DNA of 64,000 nt from Argopecten irradians (taxonomy: Eukaryota; Mollusca; Bivalvia; Pectinida; Pectinidae), in contig NC_091137.1 in assembly GCF_041381155.1 (NCBI RefSeq), positions 13,883,765 through 13,947,764 of the forward strand, in the 5' to 3' direction. Each line of letters starts with the position of its first letter. Position 1 is the first letter of the stretch. Made by a program: the position numbers and the translations under genes. Of this stretch, positions 12,714 through 23,945 are shown in pieces. The notes beneath the pieces were generated by a model. That model was not told the DNA's origin, made no database searches, and worked only from the letters and a program-made list of their open reading frames with translations.

Positions 12714-14210
12714 TCATCCACGCTACACCAGTCAGGCTGTGATAATATTGAAAGGTGTATGTCATCCACGCTACACCAGTCAGGCTGTGATAATGGTGAC
12801 AGGTGTATGTCATCCACGCTACACCAGTCAGGCTGTGATAATAGTGACAGGTGTATGTCATCCACGCTACACAGCAGTCAGGCTGTGATAATAGTGACAG
12901 GTGTATGTCATCCACGCTACACCAGTCAGGCTGTGATAATATTTGACAGGTGTATGTCATCCACGCTACACCAGTCAGGCTGTGATAATAGTGACAGGTG
13001 TATGTCATCCACGCTACACCAGTCAGGCTGTGATAATAGTGACAGGTGTATGTCATCCACGCTACAGCAGTCAGGCTGTGATAATAGTGACAGGTGTATG
13101 TCATCCACGCTACACCAGTCAGGCTGTGATAATAGTGACAGGGTGTATGTCATCCACGCTACACCAGTCAGGCTGTGATAATAGTGACAGGTGTATGTCA
13201 TCCACGCTACACCAGTCAGGCTGTGATAATAGTGACAGGTGTATGTCATCCACGCTACACAGTCAGGCTGTGATAATAGTGACAGGTGTATGTCATCCAC
13301 GCTACACGAGTCAGGCTGTGATAATAGTGACAGGTGTATGTCATCCACGCTACAGCAGTCAGGCTGTGATAATAGTGACAGGTGTATGTCATCCACGCTA
13401 CACCAGTCAGGCTGTGATAATAGTGACAGGTGTATGTCATCCACGCTACAGCAGTCAGGCTGTGATAATAGTGACAGGTGTATGTCATCCACGCTACACC
13501 AGTCAGGCTGTGATAATAGTGACAGGTGTATGTCATCCACGCTACACCAGTCAGGCTGTGATAATGGTGACAGGTGTATGTCATCCACGCTACACCAGTC
13601 AGGCTGTGATAATATTGACAGGTGTATGTCATCCACGCTACACCAGTCAGGCTGTGATAATATTGACAGGTGTATGTCATCCACGCTGACAGTGTACACC
13701 AGTCAGGCTGTGATAATATTGACAGGTGTATGTCATCCACGCTACACCAGTCAGGCTGTGATAATATTGACAGGTGTATGTCATCCACGCTACACCAGTC
13801 AGGCTGTGATAATAGTGACAGGTGTATGTCATCCACGCTTCACCAGTCAGGCTGTGATAATATTGACAGGTGTATGTCATCCACGCTACACCAGTCAGGC
13901 TGTGATAATAGTGACAGGTGTATGTCATCCACGCTACACCAGTCAGGCTGTGATAATAGTGACAGGTGTATGTCATCCACGCTACACCAGTCAGGCTGTG
14001 ATAATATTGACAGGTGTATGTCATCCACGCTACACCAGTCAGGCTGTGATAATAGTGACAGGTGTATGTCATCCACGCTACAGCAGTCAGGCTGTGATAA
14101 TAGTGACAGGTGTATGTCATCCACGCTACACCAGTCAGGCTGTGATAATATTGACAGGTGTATGTCATCCACGCTACACCACTCAGACTCTGATAATGGT
14201 GACAGGTGTA
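12714..14210. repeat. minisatellite, 48-bp unit, about 31 near-identical copies
   Basis: The unit (for example 'caccagtcaggctgtgataa' then 'tagtgacaggtgtatgtcat' then 'ccacgcta') is 48 bp, a multiple of three. Several frames therefore stay open on both strands as artefactual repeats. Copies differ at a few sites (accag/agcag; atagtg/atattg/atggtg) and by 1-7 bp indels that break every frame. The variant order could define higher-order units. I see no evidence of a protein. Confidence 0.92.
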
Positions 14211-14339
14211 TACCTTATCAACGACAGCGAGCACTGTAGAGGCCTTCCAATGGGGGTAAATGGGGTTCGTCATAGGAGAATTTGCCATTTGGGGTACGCG
14301 CATTGTACCATACTGTCCTCAGGACAGCCTCGCTAATAC

Positions 14340-15110
14340 AGTTATATAGTTATAGTTAATAGTCAACATACTACACACCATTTTGATATGCCCTTCTACA
14401 GATGAACTAGGGATCATTCAGACTATTGATATTGTCCCTTTAGTTTATCTATATATTCTGTATGTCCCTTAGTTTATCTATATACTCTATGTGTGTTCAT
14501 TGTTTATGTTTTTGTGTACGTCTGTGACCGTCCTTAACATGTAATTTTATTTGTTCTTCTTGTGTCTTGACAAAGGGGCAGATCTTTTGTCCTATATTAT
14601 AAATAGTATATATACCAGAAAACGAACAGGGTTAGAGAATATAACCATGTACCCCCTTAGTGTAAGACAGAGTAATCAAAGCCATTTGGATAATATTTCG
14701 ACGTTGTCAAAGACTCGACGGGCCTCGTTGATGACAACTTCAGAATCTTACCATGCGTTTAAGATTCTCCTATCTCACTCTCAAGGAGATGAAATGTTCT
14801 AAAAGTATTAACTATATAGGAGTTATTTTATACTGTTTTACCCTTTTTAACCTTTTCATTTGCAATTTTAAATTTCCCAGTATCGGCATGTTTGAAAGTT
14901 AAATTATTTATTTTTGAAAGTTTTTATGTTTGTGAGTGAAGTCCTGAATTTGTAACAAACAGATGTTTTCCGGTATAATTTAGGACAAAAAAGAAGGTGG
15001 GAAATAAGATTGTAATTGTATCTAATTTAGGGCATAAATCAACTTGTATACAAACAACAATTTAAATGCAATGTTACTTGGAATTTTATTTCAGGCATTG
15101 GTCCTAAAGG
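14340..15110. other. intergenic, no gene recognised
   Basis: This holds plain unique-looking DNA. A short direct repeat 'gtcccttagtttatctatata' occurs around 14433-14485. The 3' flank of copy 2 begins at the right end, with a possible polyadenylation signal (minus strand AATAAA) at 15085-15090. Confidence 0.5.
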
Positions 15111-15140
15111 TGAATGTCTCTTTAACACATTTTGTCCTCC

Positions 15141-15377
15141 TCATCCAACGACCCTCTGACGTCTTCGTCCACACCTCGACAGACATGCGAAGAGACGTTG
15201 ACGACAACTTCTAGAATGACGACAACGCCTAAACGCAAGATAACATCTGCCTCTACAGTTTTCCCTGTGGGGTATGGTAGGACGATATCCCCAGCGGGCC
15301 TCTGTTTCAGTTGGAAGCAAAACTAGAAGCAAGAGTGTGGATAAGATAGCCACTGCTATCACGCTGGAGGTCCTCAT
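15141..15377 (-). CDS. secreted Arg-rich six-Cys peptide, copy 2
   Basis: This 78-residue precursor starts at the ATG at 15377. An upstream in-frame ATG at 15428 lies inside the intron and is rejected, because a 3' splice site (actgtttcag) ends at 15388, ten bases before the chosen ATG. The signal peptide is residues 1-27, with a Leu/Val-rich core followed by PTETEA. The mature part is 51 residues with 16 Arg and 1 Glu (net about +15). Cysteines at 41, 45, 52, 58, 65 and 69 give C-x3-C-x6-C-x5-C-x6-C-x3-C. It ends RVVG, a plausible amidation Gly. Its closest relative is copy 3: same orientation, same cysteine positions and a homologous promoter. Function is inferred as a cationic, possibly membrane-active host-defence peptide. 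Confidence 0.88.
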   Translation of the reverse strand: MRTSSVIAVAILSTLLLLVLLPTETEARWGYRPTIPHRENCRGRCYLAFRRCRHSRSCRQRLFACLSRCGRRRQRVVG

Positions 15378-15387
15378 GTTGGTGGAG

Positions 15388-16898
15388 CTGAAACAGTAAA
15401 CATGTGATTGAAAATCATAGCAAAGCACATTCTAGATGAATTATTAGCTTTATAATAAGCATTTTCGATTAGTAACAAAATTTAGATATAAATCGATTGA
15501 TGACATGATAACACGTATAAATGTCTTACAAATGGACACATCATTTCACAATTTGTAAATGTTTATTGCAAGGCCCAAAACTACCCTATTGTGATTTGCA
15601 TCTAAAATCTGATATTGACAGCATTGGAAATTGAAGACAAAATTAGAAACAACACGGTATTGATATGAACAAGAACGCTTTCATTACAATTTTGTACATT
15701 AATGGATGGGTAGGTTGGTTGGTACGTCTTACCGTCCTATTCACAGCTAAGGTCATTTAAGGACACCACCATTTGTATACATTTCATTTTGCGTGTAAAT
15801 ATATACATGTTTTGGTCGGCTGCGGTAACATTTTGTAACAGGACTCTTGCCATTTTTATAGTGATATTTCACTGAAGCATGCTGTCAAATACACCATATT
15901 AGTTTTATATACACAATTTCAGATTTGGCACAAATGATGTTTTAATCTCCTTTTGATAAACAAAACTCATATTCTATTCATGCAATATTGATTTTCAATG
16001 CAATACCATCCCAAGAATTGTATTTGACATCTACTATTCACTTCTTTTTCGTTTCAAAAGTTTTCTAGACATTAGGAAAAACAATATTTTTATGTTTAGT
16101 CATCACTGATTAACAGCATTATAGGAGTTTCAGTAGACGTCTAGTTAAAATGATACGTTAGATATTCTTTCTCTACCGATAAATGTTTAATTTCCTTTTA
16201 GATGGTTCAGTTCCGCAATCTTAGAAAGAATTTGTAAGCAGGTTTTGTCAATTGTACAACTGTAGCAGTTCAATGAACCATATGATAATATCGGATATCG
16301 ATTTGGCTAATTATGATCACAAGTGCAGTGTGCAATCAGGGTTTTTCACATAATTTTCAATACTAGTCTGTTGATGCATCTTTTCAATTAACGGCAATAC
16401 ATGCATTTTGTTGCGTCATTAAGAATGCATACAAGGTCGCAGTTTGTTTTAGCCCAGCTAGTTGCGCAAATATTGTATATTATTTATTTCTTTTGAAGTG
16501 ACAGTTAGTTATAGCTGATCTATAGCCGTAAACATTTTACCTTTCATTTATTTCTATTGACGTGACAGCTAATTATAGCTAAGTAAGTCGTGAAAGTATC
16601 CTTTTTCATTTCTGTCGAAGTGGCAGCTTATGATAGCTTAGCTAGACATGAGATGTTGTTTTAAAATTATTTTTATTAATGTGGCAGCTAAGTATTGCTG
16701 ATCTAGTCGCGAAAATGTTATACTATCCTTTCATAATATCAATGAACTATTAAGACTATTGATCAACTTGTTATGGATAACATGCTAATTACACAAACAT
16801 TTTAATGTTTGCTCTGTCATTAGTGATTTCCTTAAAAGGATCATGTTTCTATATAATATACAAGAGCCTATATCTGTCTAGTGAAGTTAAAAACGTAC
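15388..16898 (-). other. 5'UTR intron of copy 2
   Basis: Read on the minus strand, the donor is cag|gtacgt at 16898 and the acceptor is tgtttcag ending at 15388, giving 1,511 nt. The same donor context (gtacgttttta) and an almost identical acceptor occur in copy 3. The intron carries a degenerate tandem repeat at about 16485-16732. Splicing is predicted, not observed. Confidence 0.65.
16485..16732. repeat. degenerate tandem repeat, about 60-bp unit, four copies
   Basis: Four diverged units share 'gaagtgacagtta.ttatagctgatct' followed by 'gtcg.gaaa..t' and 'cctttcatttatttct'. The repeat lies inside the predicted intron of copy 2, about 170-410 bp from exon 1, so it may be either inert or an intronic regulatory array. 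Confidence 0.6.
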
Positions 16899-17000
16899 CT
16901 GTAGATTGGCGTCGGCTGTAAAATGATTATCGTCGGCAGAAATGCACTTATTTTATAACTTAGACTAGACCAATCATTTACACTGGATAGACACAAGACA
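16899..17000 (-). promoter_or_regulatory. promoter and non-coding exon 1 of copy 2
   Basis: On the minus strand the TATA box TATAAAA (16951-16957) lies 58 bp before the donor end of exon 1 at 16899. Upstream is 'gtaaatgattggtctagtct' with an inverted CCAAT. The block extends past 16990 ('gcactctgtcttg') and matches the region upstream of copy 3 over about 100 bp, with the same TATA-to-donor distance. Confidence 0.7.
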
Positions 17001-17004
17001 GAGT

Positions 17005-17985
17005 GCGCTAATTATGATACATTGCTAGTATCGTGTATACAATTATCACTTTGACAATAAAAAGAATAGTTATTTTACAAACAAAAACTTTCTGATTTTT
17101 AAGACAAAATGGCTGTGTTAATACTTCTTGGCACTGCATCGTACGACCTAACGTAAAATAATTTCTGTTAGAAATTGACTTGTTACTTATCCAAATTGAC
17201 ATCAAAACAGGAGATTAAACATTTTCATATTTATTTGATATAATGTTTCAGCCTAACACTGTTATAAAGCCAATGTATAGTGGATGGTTTTGCACTGACA
17301 TAAATATTGTTGTCTGTTTCATCACATTAATGAGTACTATTGCGTTAAAAAAAAGTATTGCTGAACATCAACGTTCTGAATTTCGATTTACTGACTTATC
17401 TAAATGTCTAACTTAGATTTAATCCTGATATCAACCCCAGGTCCTCTGTCCTCTAGCTGATATCTGGACCATCGGGCACATAATGAATGTGATATGAAAA
17501 TGGTAATATCTTAATATTCTTTCATATCACACGAAATAAGAATTCGGTTAAACGATTAAATATTTTGATAAAACGTATTTTTCCTCTAAATGAAATATTG
17601 TTTCGATAAACGAGATGTTCTTTCAATACGATAAAAAGAAATTTTGTATCGAGAAAACGTTAAAACAGGATAAAATTTGTTTCAATCTTTACAGTCAATG
17701 GGTTCCGTAGAGACTTGCGTATTGCCTTGACATATTTGAGACGATGTTATATCAATGTTTTTTTTTTTTTTTTTTTTTTTTAATCTTTATATAAAAAAGC
17801 AGATAACGGAAAACAGTGATGAAGTGGTTAAGGTACATGTATCTGATATTGCATCACGAGCCATCTAATATATGTGCCGTAACTGGGCGAAAATTTTGAC
17901 ATGCTATTTTTTCTTCATTTATCCTTTGAAAACCATAAGGTTTGATGAATTAAGCTTTGGAAACCATTCACATTGCTTCGGATGC
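17005..17985. other. intergenic, no gene recognised
   Basis: A small hairpin 'gtgatatgaaa...tttcatatcac' lies at about 17490-17531, and a T tract at about 17759-17781. No coding exon is supported. Confidence 0.5.
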
Positions 17986-17988
17986 CTT

Positions 17989-18175
17989 ATTCCGTATTTG
18001 CATATTACAGAGTTATCTGCCCTTGCGGGTAGGTATTGATTGTGACGTCACGTGTATGCGAGCGTAACGTCATACTTATCGCACAAAACGACGGGAATTG
18101 CGCCCACAAAATAATGACGACACAGTGGATACCTACCCGCAAGGGACCTAGCTCTGTAATATGCAAATACGGAAT
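17989..18175. repeat. foldback MITE, second family (half-copy at 43.45 kb)
   Basis: The ends 'attccgtatttgcatattac' and its complement at 18156-18175 form the outer arms. Inner arms 'cccttgcgggtaggta' pair with 'tacctacccgcaaggg'. Total arm length is about 45 bp. The left half recurs at 43454-43545. The middle contains CRE-like TGACGTCA. Confidence 0.8.
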
Positions 18176-18956
18176 AAAAGTTAGTTAAAACACAGAAATT
18201 GTGTACCGTAAACCGAATGAGAGTGTACTCCTTTTTACTACCGTTGGAAATATATAAGCACATTCGCAAACAGTACCAGTAATTCTATTCAGTGTGTAAT
18301 ATCACTGAAATAAAATGAAAATACTCAAAAGACAATAATTACATGATACCTGATACCATCAAAATAATTAATACATATGTATCACTAATCAGGCCGATAC
18401 CCGGTGCTTTATTTTTACAAGCTGCGTTATTAAATCGTTAGTACTGCAAAGATACAGTTAGTCGTTTTTTTATGTTCGCCGCCGCCATTGGTAGAGGTTT
18501 GTAGAATTTACGGAACGGTAAATAGCGAGCCACATTATTAGTAACTCATACTCAAAACTGTTACATTGCACAACTTTGGCGTAAATACTGGAGCAAATCG
18601 ATCATTCTAAATCGAAGTATTTTGTAGGAGTTGTAGCGCTTTCGGTTCCTCCTTTTTAGTTTCGTTTTTACAACGTGTTTTCGTTTTTATATTCATTCCG
18701 TAATATTAACCATCGCTCAAATAGTCACCAAACTAACACTTGTACATGGGTTAGGCCTAGTAAACGTAAGTCTTGTTTATAATATACGTATGTATTGCTA
18801 ACGATAACAATACATGTGATTAATTGCATACTTCGTTTTTTATTTTGTTTTGCATGTGGTAAATACAATGATTATAAAGTTTACGGAACGGAGATGGCAT
18901 GTACACAACTACCACAGTTGGTCATGGTAAAAAAAACCATCGGTCTAATTTCAACC

Positions 18957-19032
18957 ACGAATAATTCGAAGTCTCGATGTTTCGAAGTTTTTCTGACGGT
19001 CCCTTGAACTTCGATACATCGAGGTTTGACTG
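18957..19032 (-). repeat. pogo/Tigger-like terminal repeat remnant
   Basis: On the minus strand it begins 'cagtcaaacctcgatgtatc', followed by 'gaagttcaagggaccgtcag'. This resembles the termini of pogo/Tigger-type Tc1-mariner elements, and a flanking TA is present. Only one end was found, so it is a truncated copy or a MITE remnant. The assignment is from remembered terminal sequence and should be searched. Confidence 0.45.
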
Positions 19033-19897
19033 TACCTACGTTACAATATATACCTTTGGCATGAGCAAAGAAAAAGACGACACCGCCATACGAGATTTTC
19101 GATAACATAAAATCGACGTCATTCCGGTGAATGTGACGTTATATTTTTGCGGCACTGAATGACGTTTCATTTACCGGAAAGTAAAAGTTTTTCGTTAAGT
19201 TAGAAAGAGTTCCGTCAGATGTGGAACAAATTAACGAGATCGTGTTGGCGAATAAAGCATTTTGTATTGACGGATAAATCACAATTATATCCGACAGCAG
19301 TTATCGGTCAGTATGTGGGGCAGATACAGAATGAATGATTTTAAATTCTGTACATGTTCTGTGTATATTAATAGAATAAATTATCTATTTAACATCGTTC
19401 ATATATTCAAGGGTAATAACTCAGTAATTCGAAATTTTGAACGTTGATATTAAGCGATGCTCCCCCTTAACAAAACAAACAATAATATTACATCAGTGCA
19501 AAACATTAGCCTACGAGTAAAAGCCAAGATTGTACACAAACGATACATTAACTTCACACCAATAACGATCGATTGTCTCATCACCGTTTTGTATAAACAG
19601 TTCTGAATCCTTTCCTAATAAATCAATTAATCAGATATAGAATAAAATCGCTGGTGATTAGTAGCCAGTTACTGAGTTTAACAATAGGGATACCAATATA
19701 CTTATATCTTACAGCAAATATTGAAGTCTTTCTTCTTGAATATTACTGGATTTGTTTAGAATTTTGTGAATCATTATTATTATTGAAAGTAACCTAAAAT
19801 ATCGGTGTCGTCATAAAACCTAATTCTAACCTCTCATACAGTTTGAGCTGTCAGGATAATCATTGCCCTGTCCATTCTACAGAAATGCTTCTCATAC

Positions 19898-21920
19898 TTA
19901 AAGGGTTTGTGACACAAAAACCTTTTAATAAATTTTCTGATAGTTTGACCCCATCAATGATGGCTGATACACGTTTCACAGCACTCCGCAAAGCTGTTTG
20001 TCTATCTACTTTAGGGCAGTAAGGGTAAATTGCTGCGGCTGAGAAAACTTTAATGAGCTAGCCGGTCACGTGGTACCAAAGCGTCATCCGTTTCACCATG
20101 CTCTGCTGTCTGCTGTAGATACTGTATATTTACAGAGAAAAACTACAAAGTCTTCTAGTATTTTTTAAAATATCTACAGTAGAAAACAATGACAGTGATA
20201 TCCCTGCTTTGGGTTTTGTTCCGGACATTATCCCATACCAGTTTGACACTTTGATGAGCACTCATAATTCTCTTTCTACAAGAAGGGGGATAACATCGCC
20301 ATATGTTTCAGATACTGATCAAGAAAAGCAAGAAGGTAATGAAGAGGATCGGTTGACAAACACAGCTTGGGTTGTAATACACCTATTATTATTTTAATTT
20401 ATTGGCATTAAATATAGATGTGGATGCCTCCATGGGGATTCATTAGATAAATTATTTTCAATAATGAATATAATCTGTAATATATCTTACATAATTACAC
20501 TTTTTACATTAAAATAATCCATTGAAAACAATTAATTTCTCCTTTTATTACATTATATATATTTGTATAATTGATATCAGTGACTTACGACTTATATAAT
20601 TACTACACTAATTTTACATACCTACATATTACAAATATACATGTATTTCAATAAAATCTTTTTTAATCAACATCAATGACAACGATGTGTAATACACTTC
20701 ATTACTATGTCAATAAACAATTGTGAGAATTCAGTAAATGAGGATTATATTCTTGACAACAGAGGATTGTATAATAATGACATGGGTTACTACTGTGAGA
20801 CAAAGCTAATTACATGGTACAATTTCCAAAAGTCAATTTCTCCATTTTATGTTGTGGATACATATTTAGTTATATTTTTTATTTTCAACAGGTGTTAATG
20901 TGGTTTCTGTGATCCAATGGTTACGGAATCGGAATCTACGGTCTGCTGTCGTGAGATAAATGATATCAATTCTATAGTTTTCAATAAAAACTTCTCTGTA
21001 GATTGTTTATATTGTTATTAAAGATGCTCCACCGCCGACAGAGTATAAATGATATTCATCATTTGAACAAAAATTGGCGTTTAATCGTGTATATATATGC
21101 CTAATTAGCAAAAAATAACATAAAATAATTTAGTTCGCCTTTGGTGCATGCGCAATTATTACTTTATTCTATATATGATATAGTGCCACAGAATTTTTTC
21201 GGGATGCAATTAATTATTTTTCATATTTTTAACTTGAAGTAAAATAAGAAGTTCAAACTTTTCACGGTGGTAATGGTGTACATTAAGTAACTTTTGTAAC
21301 TGAAGACAAATACTAAATTGTCTGTTTCTGTTTTTGATAGTGAAAAAATATCATTTGTCAGCGGTGAAGCATCTTTAATTTTACCTATTGATATATTTAT
21401 TATTAACAAAATGTTACTTTTGTTGCAATATTTATATACATTACATCAATCCTCTTCTTGATATAATTCATTTATATGACTATACAGCCAGATAGTATTA
21501 CTGATATTATGCAATTATCTTTTTGATAATGTGTACTGTAGCATTGGTATGAGTAATTAAGCAGCAGGCCATGGTGAAGTCAGTAATTATAATATAAATG
21601 TACAATAAATACCATTATCAGGTCATATATTATAGGTCACCTTTTCAAACATGAATTGAATTGACCCTGAAGTAATTTAATGCCTCCAAATAAAACCCCA
21701 TTCACACAAATGATGATTTTCTGTCAGCTCAAACTTGACACTTGTGTAATGCAATCATGTATTTTAAATACTTTTTTTCTTTGAAAAGTGAAAGAACTTG
21801 TTTTAAAAAACTTATTTTATTTTAACTTTTGCCATCCCCATGGAGTGGGGTATTTCGTTGAACTTAAAGGGGGCCCAATCTACAGACAACTTATCATTTT
21901 TTGTGTCACAAACCCTTTAA
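19898..21920. mobile_element. 2.0-kb TTAA-flanked inverted-repeat element (piggyBac-like ends), non-autonomous
   Basis: The left end TTAA-AGGGTTTGTGACACAA (19898 onward) and the right end at 21898-21920 are identical over 23 bp in inverted orientation, including a TTAA at each edge. TTAA target duplication is characteristic of piggyBac-type insertion. No transposase frame is visible. The only coding-like piece is at about 20190-20385 (LGFVPDIIPYQFD...), which resembles a fragment of a transposon-associated or host exon I cannot name. A second MITE (21018-21378) is nested inside. The element lies between the promoter of copy 2 and the 3' end of copy 3. Confidence 0.6.
21018..21378 (-). repeat. 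MITE 'AAAGATGCTCC' family, full copy nested in the TTAA element
   Basis: The terminal inverted repeats are 'aaagatgctccaccgccgac' on the left and 'gtcagcggtgaagcatcttt' on the right. The interior is homologous, in reverse orientation, to the copies at 25.3, 53.1 and 57.1 kb (for example 'tactaaattgtctgtttctg', 'gtgtacattaagtaac'). There is no coding capacity. Confidence 0.75.
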
Positions 21921-21924
21921 AATG

Positions 21925-23010
21925 CTCCAGTTTGCTTTACTGTCACTCGCTATTGTACAACTAATTTTACTCACAACATATGTTCTGTGACCTTTTGACC
22001 TTGTAAAGACACAGGCGTCTGAATGTTGTTACATTGGTCTACAGGCAATTGTACGTAGCTGTGATAGGTCCTTTATCGTTAAATTTAATTTAATTTGGTT
22101 TGAGTTCTTTAACTGCCAGAATTGTATAGAGCTCTATATTTTTCATTGTAGATGGGTATAAACAGGACCTGAAGATCTATATAACACAACAATGCCTTCA
22201 ATACCTAGTACCAAGTGGAGCCCTTATATATTCTGAGGAAACAGTGTGTACCGTGACATCTCGTATAAGGCTATTAGAAAAATGTGTTCATGAAAATGTG
22301 TACCGTGACAAATCAAACGCACTTTTTTTTCTACAACATCCAATCACCAACAATGGGCCTAGTGCCAGCATATTTTGATTCTTGTATTATTATTATTGGT
22401 TGCAATCAAAAAAGTTTTTTTTAATCATCGATGACAACACCTCCGCGACCTGTTTAAGACGCGTTATCTTACGTTATGCCAAATATTAATTCTAAGGTGA
22501 TTTTGGTATAGATGAAGTGTCGTAACTTCATTTTTCATACAAAACAACGAACTTGTCTGATGTATTCAATGTTTGAAGTACACATTTTTCGTATTTGCAT
22601 GTAAAAGGTGTCATGGTACACATTTGTCAGCAAAATGGCCTAATGCCATACTTTGACTTGAAATAGCATTGTCGTCTTTGAGATCATCTTGAATAAAAGG
22701 TCATTTATTAACGAATTCAAAGACACACCATACAATACAAAAATGTTTGAAAACAATTTAATAAAGTAGTCACTATAATTGCATTTTACATTAAATTACA
22801 ATATTTGAAACGTTCTGTTTCAATAATTGCTTCATACATATCATTTTCTCTTACATACATTATAATTCAATGTTTTGAAATTATATTTCAATAAAAGATT
22901 AGTCAATATCAGTGTCTCTTGCATACAATATATCTATAAAAAATAAAATTTGACACGCTTTATCCAACCCTGTTTCTTCATTATTTTAGGAATTGTTGTT
23001 TTCACGCAAA
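21925..23010. other. intergenic, 3' flank of copy 3
   Basis: No gene is recognised. A plus-strand TATA-like 'ggtataaacagg' near 22154 has no recognisable exon after it. A possible minus-strand polyadenylation signal for copy 3 is at about 22704-22709, about 300 bp from the stop. Confidence 0.4.
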
Positions 23011-23014
23011 GCCT

Positions 23015-23248
23015 TCATCCAAAGATTCTTCGTCGTCGATTACAAGCCGCCATACAAGATCGGAGGCGAGCGCCACAGTTGCTGGAAAAGCGACATCCCT
23101 TGAAGACCCTCGAGCACCTAATTCTACAGCCCAAGCCTGAGATTAGTCCTCCCCTTCGTCTGCCCCAGGCTTCAGTCTCAATCGGAGCTACAGCCAGTAG
23201 CAAGATTGTTGATAGTATTGCTATCGTAAATACGTTAGGGGTCTTCAT
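23015..23248 (-). CDS. secreted Arg-rich six-Cys peptide, copy 3
   Basis: This 77-residue precursor has signal residues 1-27 ending PIETEA. The mature part is 50 residues with 13 Arg, 1 Lys and no acidic residue (net about +14). Cysteines at 41, 45, 52, 58, 65 and 69 fall at exactly the positions of copy 2, giving N=5. It ends RIFG. The ATG is ten bases after a 3' splice site (tgtttcag|ctgcatcacc) almost identical to that of copy 2, which fixes the start. The long overlapping plus-strand frame is a shadow. Copies 2 and 3 are the most recent pair by architecture, although their mature residues differ greatly outside Cys and Arg. Confidence 0.9.
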   Translation of the reverse strand: MKTPNVFTIAILSTILLLAVAPIETEAWGRRRGGLISGLGCRIRCSRVFKGCRFSSNCGARLRSCMAACNRRRRIFG

Positions 23249-23258
23249 GGTGATGCAG

Positions 23259-23826
23259 CTGAAACATTAAAAAAACTGCTTGAAAGCCCTAGCGAGAATT
23301 TTGTTTTGGATAAGTTGGTAATAATTTCAGAATACGCATTTATGGAATAATAAATTAATTGTTGAAAAGAGAAAGCAAACTAAATGTGAAAATATTAGGA
23401 ATATTGCCAAGACATGCGCCACCCTCCTACCACCCTCCTTTAGCATTTTCTAACAGTTGTTTATAGAAACATCGAATTAAGATATGATTCTAGACTACCT
23501 AATATATATATAAAAAAAATATAAAGAATACTATCTAATTGAAACCATGTTGAACAAAATGTCATGTGTGTTTTGTAATGAGGCTATGTACAGCTTATGG
23601 ACACCATTTCTGTTAGCGTCGAACAACTGAAATAACTTTTATTTTTGACCGTCGCAAGTATCCATACATATATCAACTTTTTATTTAACCAGTTTTTTTT
23701 ATTAGAAGGAAACAATCTTTTGAAAGAAGTGACTATTTTGTCGATTTATTTTCCCACGTTTTAAATAATAAAATGATGTTTTTGTAAATTATGCAAGAAC
23801 AATATTTAGAGAAGTTAAAAACGTAC
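23259..23826 (-). other. 5'UTR intron of copy 3
   Basis: Minus-strand donor cacag|gtacgtttt is at 23826 and acceptor tgtttcag ends at 23259, giving 568 nt. The first intron bases match those of copy 2. Splicing is predicted from sequence only. Confidence 0.7.
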
Positions 23827-23945
23827 CTGTGAGTTGGGGTTGATTTTCAGATTATTTTCCTCGGTAGACACGCACCTGTTTTATAGGTTAAACCAGACCC
23901 ATCATTTACGTAAACCTAAGACGGAGTGTCTTAATTATACATAAC
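23827..23945 (-). promoter_or_regulatory. promoter and non-coding exon 1 of copy 3
   Basis: Minus-strand CTATAAAAC (TATA at 23879-23885) is again 58 bp from the exon 1 end at 23827. The upstream segment 'acgtaaatgatgggtctggt' aligns with the copy 2 promoter, and so does the further upstream 'acactccgtctta'. Exon 1 itself is only loosely conserved. Confidence 0.72.

Noticed and set aside
12714-14210. CRISPR array
   Set aside because: The units are contiguous with no unique spacers, and the context is eukaryotic.
12626-14336. Long open reading frames on both strands (up to 365 residues) rich in a 16-residue repeat
   Set aside because: They come from the 48-bp minisatellite, whose unit length is divisible by three. 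Frames are open on both strands, end at repeat indels, and lack any start or splice context.
22950-23270. 106-residue plus-strand frame over copy 3
   Set aside because: It is the antisense shadow of the minus-strand gene, which has a signal peptide, splice acceptor and conserved cysteines.
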